Shown piece after piece: positions 38,762 to 53,700 of a stretch of DNA of 64,000 nt; position 1 is the first letter of the stretch, and the number at the start of each line of letters is the position of its first letter. Under the pieces are notes generated by a model, which ran no database searches, was not told where the DNA came from, and saw only the letters and a list, made by a program, of their open reading frames with translations. The DNA is taken from contig JASFXZ010000009.1 of the NCBI GenBank assembly GCA_032209605.1, forward strand, positions 14,867,553-14,931,552. The letters run 5' to 3'. A program made the position numbers and the translations under genes. Source of the DNA: Mactromeris polynyma (taxonomy: Eukaryota; Mollusca; Bivalvia; Venerida; Mactridae).

Positions 38762-41700
38762 GTATGTTCTGTCTTGTACTTGTTAAATCTATTGTGTGTT
38801 GTAAATTGATATCATGTCAGTCTGTGCTTCAAAACATTCAGAGACGCAGTGGTCGAGGGGTAGAGCGCCTGACTCCTGATCCGAAAGTCGTGAGTTCAAG
38901 TTACGCGATAAGTTGGTTTAATCACAAACTTCACAATCCCTAAATTTGGAGTACTGGTTGGTAGCCAGGAAGCAGTCATTGTGAGTGATTATTATAAGTT
39001 GTTAGAACTTGTTTCACAATCGATGTAAATTAAATAAGTTTAAACTTAACTTTCAGACCACTGGATCGCTTGAAGTGACAATTATGTTTCATAATAAATA
39101 ATATTTGTTGCATTCTTGGATGGATTGTATTTGTTCCCTTTAAACAAATAAAAGATTTTCACTAAATGCACATGTCCATTTAGACCAGCTCAGGGGAATA
39201 CCCTCTTGCTGAATTCACATTACTAACCCTCAACGTCTGGCTAGGAGGTTATGACAAAAACTGGTTACTCAATCATTGTTTTATTTTCTGCTGTTATAAA
39301 TTCATTCATAATTAATGTCAACCGTCATATTCTTGAATGAAACTGTTTTGCGTTAATTTTGATTAATTGATTGATAAATTGGTTTTAATATCAGATTGTG
39401 TTCCTATTTGCACCTTAATCAGAATAAAACTACTATTGCTTAATACACATTATACCAAGTTGAATGATAAACTATTACATCATATTCCTTACAAATTTCG
39501 GGTTTTATTGTCTTTTATGTATTTTAGAGTCTTTCTATTGGAATGAATCTAAGTTGGTTGTTTAGCAGAAGTATACATATCCATGACTACGGCCATGAGG
39601 TGGACATGGCAACCAGAATCAAGCGTAGAGCCTTACAGGGATATGGCTTACATGTAAGTTTTGTTGCTATTCACGGATTACTGATTGCTATTCTTTTGGT
39701 ATTTTGTTAGTTGCCTTTGGTAATTTCCTTGCTTAACCTTTCAGTGTATATCTAGTTTTACTACAATCTCGACTGTATCGGCGACCTCTGATAATAATTC
39801 ATCTCTGTCTTATGTAACCTAGGTATTTCCCCATAATACATTTTTCTTGTTACATAGGGACTTTACGTGGTGACACTTGTACATGGCCAATGAATGTGAG
39901 ATTTTGCTCCCAAAAACATTTTTCACTATTAAATGTAGACCGTTTATAGCCACTTCCAACCATTTTTTAGCTATTTTTGGCTTTATCACAGTAAAACTTC
40001 AATAATAAGGCCACACTTTGGACCCTTGAAAACTGGTCTTAATATTGAGGTGCTCTTAATATTGAGATTGAATAAAGAGCAAAACAGACAAAAAGGACTT
40101 GAAAATTATATTCCTAATTTTGAGGTGATCTTGTTATTGATGTGATCTTGTTATTGAGGTGATCTTGTTATTGAGGTGGTCTTTAAGTGAGGTTTACTGT
40201 ATAATATTATTGTATACTTACAGAGTAGAGAATTATGGAACAATGCTGTGGTGGTTACAGATGAACCCTATCTTCATGCGTTGTGGCATTGGCTCGATTG
40301 TATCCTTTGTTCTCTATGGTTGCTGGGTAATGGTGTCACGATATGTCGGTATACTGGTATATTGCAATATTCGGCAGTTATAAGTTATATTGTACCATAA
40401 TGTGAAATGAATGTATCAGTTTTTCACAATACAAAAATTATCAAGTCACGAAAACTTCATGTTTGCCAAGAACTGAAATGAGAATGATCACTGTTCTAGC
40501 CTATTTGAGTCATGAAAGCCTTCTGCTGGACAAAATCCCTTCACCAATATTAATGGATGGGTTCTTCCAAGGTGCCCCCTTAGGGTTCCTTTACCCAAAT
40601 AGCCAAACTAAGTCATTACATGACCCTGGCTAAAAACGAAACATAAATGTGATGTTGAATACCTCTCCCTTGGCCAAAAGGTTAAGGCATCCGTCTTGGG
40701 AGCAGGAGGACAAAGGTTCGAGTCCTGGTAGGGGTCCATTCTGATACAGCTGATTGGTGAGCCGCCAGCTAGTTAAATAATGATTACTGTGTGCCTACCT
40801 GCCTTGTGTCTGGCATTAAAGGATAGGAAACAGGAAATAAATGTGCTCAGAAGGTAGGTGTCTCATAAGGGAGAAATGGCTGGCCATCTAAGTAGGGGTG
40901 ACACTATAATAAATAAACAGCTTACATCAGTACATTTGTAACCTATTTCTACTTACATCACAATCAAGTATCAAGTGCAATATTGAGATCCGAGGAAGGG
41001 CCGAAGAAACCTAAAAGTTCCAGATTTATTGGTGTGTTAGATCTTCTAGGACCAGAGAAGATAGAGATGAGAAGTGATACATCATACAACAGCTGGCAGT
41101 ATCCTGATGGTTGTCGTGGTAACTGTAGAGAGAGTAACCTGGTCTACCAGTATAGAAGTGCAGCCAGGTTAGTAAATAGTATACAGGAAAGCCTCACTTA
41201 AAGACCACCTCAACATAAGAACCCAATGTTCAAGTCCATGTTCACTGTTTTGCTCTTTATTCACCCATAATAGACCACCTCATTAAGAATTGTCCCAAGG
41301 GTTGTGTTTATTATTGTGTTATAAAGGTACAGTATATTTGTTCTCACTCTAGTGATCCTGTCTGTGATGGAAATATGGAAAATATGAGCACTGCTGAGAT
41401 TTCCAATGTCTTCTGTAAGTGACTTCATTTCAAGAAAACGTTACATGTGATGTCACTATTTGCAAGTCGGAAACAATATTTACTCTTTATGGTCACTTCG
41501 TTTTCTTATTGCCATATGGGGCAAATAGTGCTTACTGTCAATACAGAAGAGGTTGGAAATCGTACAATGGCGTTCATATATGGAATACTACATGAGTGAT
41601 CATAATGTATATATTAAACAAGTTATCTGAAAACCATAAAAACAATTGTTATGTGAGTTTTTTTAAACGTGTTAGAAAAATTCAGTAATTAATGAGCAAA

Positions 41701-44700
41701 AAATATATAACTTTATTTTTGTCGTAATTGCATATTTGCATATTTTATTGGTAAATTTTTGTCTATAATTGCAGTGGCCATCACGCTCCTGCAATTGTGA
41801 CGTTACAGTTATGTACATTATAATATTTATGTCAGATCTCGAGCACTACAGATATGTGTATATCATTTATGTCAGATCTCGAGCACTACAGATATGTGTA
41901 TATCATTTATGTCAGATCTCGAGCACTACAGTTATGTGGATTATTTATGTCAGATCTCGAGCACTACAGTTATGTGTATATCCTTCATGTCAGATCTCGA
42001 GCACTACAGTTATGTGGATGGTATTGTAAGGAGCAAGAAGACAATCATGATCCCCTGTCATCACTGACATTGTTGCTGGACAGTCTGGTAAATCAGAACC
42101 ATGAGTACGAGAGAGCTGCGGCTATAGCGTTGTTCAATCTAAAGATTGGTACAGCTGTACAGATACTGAGCTCTGAGGCTGCTGTTCAAGGTATGTACTT
42201 GTGAGTGTATGGGTGGAGTCAAACACTTTAACACTGAGACATCAGGGGTTCCATCCTTCAGTCCATGCAAACATCCTTAGTATGGCCATCACACTTCTTG
42301 TCCAAAGTTCTCAGCAACCACTGAAAGGAATTCAACAAAATTTTATTGGAAGCTTCACTATCACAAAGAGATGTGCATACTGTAAGGCTGATACGATCTC
42401 ATTTTATTATTGAAAAGGGCAGATAATGATGGTTTTATTCTTGTAAAAAGCAGATAATGATAATTTTATTCTTGTAAAAGGCAGATAATGATAATTTTAT
42501 TCTTTTAAAGGGCAGATAATGATTATTTTATTCTTTTAAAAGGCAGATAATGATAATTTTATTCTTTTAAAAGGCAGATAATGATAATTTTATTCTTGTA
42601 AAAAGCAGATAATGATAATTTTATTCTTGTAAAAGGCAGATAATGATAATTTTATTCTTTTAAAGGGCAGATAATGATTATTTTATTCTTTTAAAAGGCA
42701 GATAATGATAATTTTATTCTTTTAAAAGGCAGATAATGATAATTTTATTCTTTTAAAAGGCAGATAATGATAATTTTATTCTTGTAAAAGGCAGATAATG
42801 ATAATTTTATTCTTGTAAAGGGCAGATAATGATGATTTTATTCTTGTTAAGGGCAGATAATGATAATTTTATTCTTGTTAAGGGCAGATAATGATGATTT
42901 TATTCTTGTAAAGGGCAGATAATGATAATTTTATTCTTGTAAAAGGCAGATAATGATATTTTATTCTTGTAAAGGGCAGATTATGATGATTTTACTTTTG
43001 TAAAGGGCAGATTATGATGATTTTACTCTTGTAAAGGGCAGATTATGATGATTTTACTTTTGTAAAGGGCAGATTATGATGATTTTACTCTTCATTCAGT
43101 GCAATACTTGGGTCAGTTTTTTATAGATTTTAATCAATCTTAAATCGAAGAGCTATACCTACTTATACTGCGTCAAAAAAAATCTCAAATTTGTAATTAT
43201 TGATATTTTACCTGTAGGTATTATACATTGTATATCCAATGTGTGTAAATCTGCAACTAATACACTCATGTAATTCATGTGCATTTTCAATATTTTTTTA
43301 TATAATTCAAACACATGTTGTTTCAGAGAATCCAGTATTGACAACGGTTGCTATGGCATTGTCTGGGTTTACAGAGGAGAGGAATGCACTATGGAGATCT
43401 ACTTGTACGAGTCTGAGACAATCCTTAGATCATCCATACCTACGTGCAATGTTTGCATTTCTTGCCAGTGATAAAGACATATATGAGGATGTACTGGTAT
43501 GTTTAAATGATTGTTGTTAGATTCCTCGTTGTTGCCTTACAGTATGATATACAGTAAAACCTCACTTAAACATAAACTAAAATAATAAGGCCACCTCAAT
43601 ATTAAGAACACAATTTTGAATTCCATTTTGTTTGTTTTGCTCTTTTTTCAACCTCCATATTAAGAACACCCCAATCTAAAGACCAGTTTTCGAGGGTCCC
43701 AATGGATGGTCTTATATTGAGATTTTACTTTAATAAAGCCAAAAATGAAATAAGAAAATAATTGGAATATATTTAATTACATAGATTGCTAATGGATGTA
43801 ATGTTTTACAGAAAGATGATCCGTGTATGGCAGTGAAGGATCGTGTAGCCTTTGCCTGTATGTATCTCAATGATGCCAAGGTACGTTTGTGTATTATTGT
43901 TGTTGTCTTAGTAACGAAGCTTTGCATTTTATCATTTTGAACAACTTCTTAAATCAATTCAGTCAAACATGACAACTCCTGTGTATGTAGTTTACAACTC
44001 TAAGCAATGTAATATGGTAAACAAATATTTTCTGATAAACACATTTTATCGTTTTATGTTGTAAATGTATTTTCAGTTATCTGTCTACCTCAGTGATCTT
44101 GCCAAACAGTTAAAACAGTGTGGGAATCTAGATGGTATACTGTTAACAGGTAATATATCACAATAATAGATTGTTGAACATTTTGGAGAAGAACATTGGG
44201 TGATCAAAACATTTGTGGACTTATCTTATAACTTTAAAATTACACATAATGATCTATTCAATAATTACATATAACAAAGTTCATACTCTATGGATCATGT
44301 TTTTAAGGTTTCATTGAACTTGAGTTCATAGAAATGAAATGACAGCTTAACAAAACTGTCATCAACAAAGCCACGAAGAACGCAGACGTTCATTGATACT
44401 AGATACAAGGTCTTGTGTGACCAACAAGGTATCCACTACCAGATATTTACCTGGGCTTGTTTATCTCCTGGTATTTCCCTGGTGCCAAGTCCTTAGTTAG
44501 GGAGTTATCAGGGCTGTTTTGTCACATCGTTGGTATGGCACGGCCTGGGACTGAAACCACGACCTCCTGCGTCCAAATAGGACACTTTACTGAATGAGAT
44601 CTTGAGAAAGGTTAATTCTTATCACTAGTACAAACTGTTCATGTATAATTGTGTTTGGACTTTGTCAGGTTTGACCAATGAGGAAGGTGTTGAGTTACTT

Positions 44701-47700
44701 GGTCAGTATGTTGATATCACAACAGATGTCCAAACTGCCGCACTAGCTGTCATCTATAGCTCACCTAGTGAACTACTGAAAAATGATAGAGTCTTATACT
44801 GGATTGATAGGTATTGTTATAGATAGATAATGTATTACAAATTCAACAGACCAAAGGCCAATGTAAACATAAATACAATGTGTACAATGTGAACATAAAT
44901 ACAATGTATACAATGTGAACATAAATACAATGTATACAATGTGAACATAAATACAATGTATACAATGTGAACATAAATACAATGTATACAATGTGAACAT
45001 AAATACAATGTATACAATGTGAACATAAATACAATGTATACAATGTGAACATAAATACAATGTATACAATGTGAACATAAATACAATGTATACAATGTGA
45101 ACATAAATACAATGTATACAATGTGAACATAAATACAATGTATACAATGTGAACATAAATACAATGTATACAATGTGAACATAAATACAATGTATACAAT
45201 GTGAACATAAATACAATGTATACAATGTGAACATAAATACAATGTGTACAATGTGAACATAAATACAATGTGTACAATGTAAACATAAATACAATGTATA
45301 CAATGTGAACATAAATACAATGTGTACAATGTGAACATAAATACAATGTGTACAATGTAAACATAAATACAATGTATACAATGTGAACATAAATACAATG
45401 TGTACAATGTGAACATAAATACAATGTGTACAATGTGAACATAAATACAATGTATACAATGTGAACATAAATACAATGTATACAATGTGAACATAAATAC
45501 AATGTATACAATGTGAACATAAATACAATGTGTACAATGTGAACATAAATACAATGTGTACAATGTGAACATAAATACAATGTATACAATGTGAACATAA
45601 ATACAATGTATACAATGTGAACATAAATACAATGTATACAATGTGAACATAAATACAATGTATACAATGTGAACATAAATACAATGTATACAATGTGAAC
45701 ATAAATACAATATATACAATGTGAACATAAATACAATGTGTACAATGTGAACATAAATACAATGTATACAATGTAAACATAAATACAATGTATACAATGT
45801 GAACATAAATACAATGTATACAATGTGAACATAAATACAATGTATACAATGTGAACATAAATACAATGTATACAATGTGAACATAAATACAATGTATACA
45901 ATGTGAACATAAATACAATATATACAATGTGAACATAAATACAATGTGTACAATGTGAACATAAATACAATGTATACAATGTAAACATAAATACAATGTA
46001 TACAATGTGAACATAAATACAATGTATACAATGTGAACATAAATACAATGTATACAATGTGAACATAAATACAATGTATACAATGTAAACATAAATACAA
46101 TGTATACAATGTGAACATAAATACAATGTATACAATGTGAACATAAATACAATATATACAATGTGAACATAAATACAATGTATACAATGTGAACATAAAT
46201 ACAATGTGTACAATGTGAACATAAATACAATGTGTACAATGTGAACATAAATACAATGTATACAATGTGAACATAAATACAATGTATACAATGTGAACAT
46301 AAATACAATGTATACAATGTGAACATAAATACAATGTGAACATAAATACAATGTATACAATGTGAACATAAATACAATGTATACAATGTGAACATAAATA
46401 CAATGTGAACATAAATACAATGTATACAATGTGAACATAAATACAATGTATACAATGTGAACATAAATACAATGTGAACATAAATACAATGTATACAATG
46501 TGAACATAAATACAATGTATACAATGTGAACATAAATACAATGTGAACATAAATACAATGTATACAATGTGAACATAAATACAATGTATACAATGTGAAC
46601 ATAAATACAATGTATACAATGTAAACATAAATACAATGTATACAATGTGAACATAAATACAATGTATACAATGTGAACATAAATACAATGTATACAATGT
46701 GAACATAAATACAATGTATACAATGTGAACATAAATACAATGTATACAATGTGAACATAAATACAATGTGAACATAAATACAATGTGAACATAAATACAA
46801 TGTGTACAATGTGAACATAAATACAATGTATACAATGTGAACATAAATACAATGTGAACATAAATACAATGTGTACAATGTGAACATAAATACAATGTAT
46901 ACAATGTGAACATAAATACAATGTGAACATAAATACAATGTGAACATAAATACAATGTGTACAATGTGAACATAAATACAATGTATACAATGTGAACATA
47001 AATACAATGTGAACATAAATACAATGTATACAATGTGAACATAAATACAATGTGAACATAAATACAATGTATACAATGTAAACATAAATACAATGTATAC
47101 AATGTGAACATAAATACAATGTGAACATAAATACAATGTATACAATGTGAACATAAATACACTGTATACAATGTGAACATAAATACAATGTATACAATGT
47201 GAACATAAATACAATGTATACAATGTGAACATAAATACAATGTGAACATAAATACAATGTATACAATGTAAACATAAATACAATGTATACAATGTGAACA
47301 TAAATACAATGTGTACAATGTAAACATAAATACAATGTGTACAATGTGAACATAAATACAATGTATACAATGTGAACATAAATACAATGTATACAATGTG
47401 AACATAAATACAATGTGTACAATGTAAACATAAATACAATGTGTACAATGTGAACATAAATACAATGTGTACAATGTGAACATAAATACAATGTGAACAT
47501 AAATACAATGTATACAATGTGAACATAAATACAATGTGTACAATGTAAACATAAATACAATGTGTACAATGTGAACATAAATACAATGTGTACAATGTAA
47601 ACATAAATACAATGTGTACAATGTGAACATAAATACAATGTAAACATAAATACAATGTATACAATGTGAACATAAATACAATGTGTACAATGTAAACATA

Positions 47701-50700
47701 AATACAATGTGTACAATGTGAACATAAATACAATATATACAATGTGAACATAAATACAATGTATACAATGTGAACATAAATACAATGTATACAATGTGAA
47801 CATAAATACAATGTATACAATGTGAACATAAATACAATGTATACAATGTGAACATAAATACAATGTATACAATGTAAACATAAATACAATGTGTACAATG
47901 TGAACATAAATACAATGTGTACAATGTGAACATAAATACAATGTATACAATGTGAACATAAATACAATGTGTACAATGCCATCCTAAAGTTTCCTCGCAC
48001 TTGAATATTTTGAATTTCGTTATCTGTCTTACAGAATTTTAAATAAAACATGTATGACCATGAAGTAAAATTATTCATCCCACTTCTGTAATGGATAGTT
48101 AAGAATCAACAATTTTCACATCTCGACAGCAGCATTAATCGGCCTGCATCCGAAACCAATGTATGTGTTGATCTGACACAGATAACAAGATAATTTGTTT
48201 CAGTGCAAATTTATAAATAATTCTACAGAAAATTATTGCTGTGTTAAAAAGCATTTTCAATTTATTGCATGTGAAACAAATATGAAAATACATTTATTGC
48301 AATGGGAAATAGTCAAAGTGTGAAGGAACTTTCATACATGTTAACTCTCCTGATTTCTGCGGGAGACTCCCGGATTCGACAGCCAACTCACGCTCTCCTG
48401 GCCGGGAGCTGCAATCTCCCGATTTTCAAAGTTAACTTCATAAATTTTTGTTATGGGGTATTTTTTAGTTCATTCCTGACTGTTTCGCTGAAATTACTTG
48501 TCAAACTGATAACCGAAAGTGTAAATCGGGATACCAGTCCGAAAATCGTTATAGACGCTCTAAACCATGGAATTAAGGGCTTGGTGACACTAATCAAAAT
48601 ACGACATGACCCTCGCTTGTCATATTGTTTATTCAAGTTTCACACGTTTCTATTGTATTCAGATATGACAACTGGCAATTAAAGTGTTAATTGATGACTC
48701 TATTAAAGGGATGACCCCCAGATTACGAGTTAATTCGCAGAATATTCCTATTAACAGCTTATGATATGGATGAAGACATGATATTGACAAAATTTCAGTT
48801 ACGCAAAAATCTCTCCCGTTTTGAGTCTCAATTTCCCGCTTTTCGAAAAGGTTCACATGTATGAACTTTTGGAGGGCAGTTTACAATGTCATTATAACAA
48901 TTTCATTAAATGTTATATTGTTTATGATTAAAACTTGTTAACTTTACATTGATAGTGAAACAAGTTCTTACAATTGATACAAATCTGTCTCGATGACTTC
49001 TTCCTTGGCCCGGAATTGTAACAGATATTTACACTCGGCACTCAAATCTCAAATCACATTATGAGTCTGATAACGGATATTTGAGTGTGGACAATGCATG
49101 AATTTGACAAGTGAGTGCTGAATATTCTTTGTGGACCATTTTTGTGATTATGCGATATGGGAGTAATTATTGGACTTTGGTGCCTCACTCCACACTTGTT
49201 AATTATTCCTTCATCTATTATTACACTCCACTCTCTTAGAAAATGGACCACAAAGAATGTTCAGCACATTATCATACATTTTTCACACTCGGTATGAGTC
49301 AATATAAAACTGATAAGAGTAAATGTTGTGATTTGAGAGCTGAGTGTAAGTATACTTTATAATCCTGAGCCTTGGTTTACTAACCAGTGTTAATGTCAAA
49401 GTCAGGAATTGTGAAGATCATGATCAAACCCAGGTTAAAACAGGGTTTGAAATCATCATCTCCGAATCAGGTGTCCGGCAAACAATTCCTTGACCACTCG
49501 TTTTGTGTGATATTATACAGTTGTTTTAATTATCATCTCAAACAAAGTTAACAGGATTTTCTCACAGTCAGTCAAATTTACAAAAGACGTGTGGTGCAAA
49601 TTACTGCTACACTTGAAATGGATTTCACCAAGACTTAATTTTGTATCTTTCCGGTCGGAAGACAAGCAAATACTTGATAACATGTGCCTTTATCCAAAAT
49701 CAGTTTGATGAATATATAAATGTATTTAGCTGATTGTAATGTTAGCATAATTATGCCCCATTTTGAAGAAGAGAGGGCATATTGGTTTGCACATACTGGT
49801 CGGTCAGTCGGTCCATTGGTCTGTAAGCTTTTCGTTTCCGATCAATTACTCAAGAAGCCCTTGACCTATCATCTTCAAACATGGTTCAAAATTTATCTTG
49901 GGTAGAAGAGGAACCCTATTGATTTTGGGGTCACATTGGCAAAGGTCAAGGTCACAGGGGGGCATTATGTTTTACAAACAGCTCTTTTTTATTAATGCAA
50001 AACAAGCTCTATGTAAAAGCTTTTGTTATTGAGTCGTTCAAAATGATTTATGAAGATTTTGCCAGAGTTACTATCAAGTGGACCAGACGGGCTTTGACAC
50101 TTGAGGAATTTCCCGTTCTTTTGTGTTTATTGTAATATGAGAAAAGTTATTCTATTAATTCTTCATTAGAAAGGAATTACTTTTATGATTCTATCTTCTA
50201 CAGCTATAGGGATTTGTTGGATGGATGGCAGCTTTGGCATCAAAGGTAAATTTTGACATCTTCAGATTAAATCCTATATTTATAACTTTTGATTGGCTTT
50301 TGTTCTATCAGTAATCTTCAAAAGGAAAAAAGTGTGAAGTATTATACATGTTACGTAGCATGGAGAATACTGACCAACATGTCTAATAAACAGTACACAG
50401 CAATCATACTTTTTTAATTGTATTGTATTATGATTTTTTGACTGTGTTGTGTAATAACCTTTAATTTTTGGAAAATCCTTTTAAACCTTTATTCATTGCG
50501 GCCTGCTTGGAGGCCTGGATACGACTTTGGATGGACTGAAGGATAGACAGACAAACATCGCAAATACTGGATCCATCCTCCACCTTTGGCAGAATATAAA
50601 AATTTGCGCAAAACCAGGGTAATCCCCGTTCTGTCGCCCACCCATGTCATGTGCTCCTACCCCAGGGATGTTACAACAATTCTTTGGAAGACCCTGCCAT

Positions 50701-53700
50701 TTATTTAAGCTTAAGTACAGGTATACCTTGTAAGTATAAGTAAAGTCAGAGAGTACATATGCCTTACGGATGGTTCGAAGCTTTTACCTCTGGATTGACT
50801 GTCAAGTCCTCTGCTTGTTGAGCTAAAAGATATAATTACTTGTCATACCTTCTTATCTGAATATCGTGCTGTATTTTAAGGGCCAAGTTTGATATTATAC
50901 GACATTCTTTTGACAAGACGAGAGTTCAGAGTCAGGGTTTTGTCAGCTGTAATTATTGCGGTAAATCGATAGCGTGTAATATGACCTTGGCATCAAGGTC
51001 AAGGCCAAGTAATTATAACAGCTTACCCCCCACAAACAGACCAAAGGTAAGTGGAAGTGATGGATAACTTGCTATGAATTAACAAACATGCAACAATTTA
51101 CATTCGAATTTGCATTCTACTGAATTTTGCGAAAACTGTAAAAAGCAAAACGGAAGCAAATAAATAATGATATAAAACAATGTATTCAGAAATTCAACGT
51201 GTGTCATTGAGCTGTTGTAGGTATATATACATAAATGTGTACACATGGGATATAGCATTTGTTAGTGAGAAACACTTCCAGCTGGCTTACTGAAGGTGTC
51301 TGCCACGGGTCTTCCTCTACAATGGTAGCTGGAATGGTCAACCTATGCCCCAGGCTGGTTATATGACTTAAAGCCCCATTACAACAACAACAGGATGCTG
51401 GATGTATCCATTATTATAAGAAATGACATTTTGTGTCTTACACCCCTTACATGTTCACCCTTGCACCTCCTCAGTCTTTTGTTTTGTAGTGTAACTGTGT
51501 TGTTTTCCCGGGATCCTGTGGGGGGGGAGGCATTGCCTGTATGTGGTGTTCTCTGTAATAACTTGATCTCTCTTTTATCAACTTTTCATGTATTCTGACG
51601 AGTTGTACAATGTGTATGTTTTATATTGTTGTGTATATTTTCTACAGATAACGTGTTGTCCTGGATGTAGGAAACCATTACCAAGATGTGCACTGTGTCT
51701 GACCAACCTGGGTACACCGTCTGGGTCTAGTCTCTATCAACACAAAGATAAATCAGGTATGGACAAATCTTAGTCACTTGCCAGTTTGAATTTCGGAATG
51801 ATCTTTTTATAATTGTGTTTGTTAACTGTGTGTATAATACAGGGCCCACCGTTATAATCAACGTCACTAATACAGGGCCCCGTTATAATCAATGTCACTA
51901 ATACAGGGCCCACCGTTATAATCACAGCACTAATACAGGGCCCACCGTTATAATCAACGTCACTAATACAGGGCCCCGTTATAAACAACGTCACTAATAC
52001 AGGGCCCCGTTATAATCACAGCACTAATACAGGGCCCCGTTATAATCAACGTCACTAATACAGGGCCCCGTTATAATCAACGTCACTAATACAGGGCCCC
52101 GTTATAATCAACGTCACTAATACAGGGCCCCGTTATAATCAACGTCACTAATACAGGGCCCCGTTATAATCAACGTCACTAATACAGGGCCCCGTTATAA
52201 TCAACGTCACTAATACAGGGCCCCGTTATAATCAACGTCACTAATACAGGGCCCCGTTATAATCAACGTCACTAATACAGGGCCCCGTTATAATCAACGT
52301 CACTAATACAGGGCCCCGTTATAAACAACATCACTAATACAGGGCCCCGTTATAATCAACGTCACTAATACAGAGCCCCGTTATAATCAACGTCACTAAT
52401 ACAGGGCCCCGTTATAAACAACATCACTAATACAGGGCCCCGTTATAATCAACGTCACTAATACAGGGCCCCGTTATAATCAACGTCACTAATACAGGGC
52501 CCACCGTTATAATCAACATCACTAATACAGGGCCCCGTTATAAACAACGTCACTAATACAGGGCCCCGTTATAATCAACGTCACTAATACAGGGCCCCGT
52601 TATAATCAACGTCCCTAATACAGGGCCCCGTTATAATCAACGTCACTAATACAGGGCCCCGTTATAATCAACGTCACTAATACAGGGCCCCGTTATAATC
52701 AACGTCACTAATACAGGGCCCCGTTATAATCAACGTCACTAATACAGGGCCCCGTTATAATCAACGTCATTAATACAGGGCCCCGTTATAATCAACGTCA
52801 CTAATACAGGGCCCCGTTATAATCAACGTCACTAATACAGGGCCCCGTTATAATCAACGTCACTAATACAGGGCCCCGTTATAATCAACGTCACTAATAC
52901 AGGGCCCCGTTATAATCAACGTCACTAATACAGGGCCCCGTTATAATCAACGTCACTAATACAGGGCCCCGTTATAATCAACGTCACTAATACAGGGCCC
53001 CGTTATAATCAACGTCACTAATACAGGGCCCCGTTATAATCAACGTCACTAATACAGGGCCCCGTTATAATCAACGTCACTAATACAGGGCCCCGTTATA
53101 ATCAACGTCACTAATACAGGGCCCCGTTATAAACAACGTCACTAATACAGGGCTCCGTTATAATCAACGTCACTAATACAGGGCCCCGTTATAATCAACG
53201 TCACTAATCAACGTCACTAATACAGGGCCCCGTTATAAACAACATCACTAATACAGGGCTCCGTTATAATCAACGTCCCTAATACAGGGCCCCGTTATAA
53301 TCAACGTCACTAATACAGGGCCCCGTTATAATCAACGTCACTAATACAGGGCCCCGTTATAATCAACGTCACTAATACAGGGCCCTGTTATAATCAACGT
53401 TACTAATACAGGGCCCCGTTATAATCAACGTCACTAATACAGGGCCCCGTTATAATCAACGTCACTAATACAGGGCCCCGTTATAATCAACGTCACTAAT
53501 ACAGGGCCCCGTTATAATCAACGTCACTAATACAGGGCCCCGTTATAATCAACGTCACTAATACAGGGCTCGTATTCACAAAAGTTTTAAGACTGAATCT
53601 CAGACTTAGTCTTTAAAATTGCAAAAATTAAATTTACAAGCATTTCATTTCATAATATTTAAATGGATACATTTTTGTCTGAATATTTCTTGTTACTCAC

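Noticed and set aside
44794..48078. Three minus-strand frames of over 1000 codons (HIVYIVFMFTLYTLYLC repeats)
   Set aside because: They are produced by a 26/17-bp array in a MIOS intron; hydrophobic look is an effect of the repeat's composition.
48302..48682. 126-codon plus frame
   Set aside because: Lies in a dispersed repeat inside MIOS intron 21.
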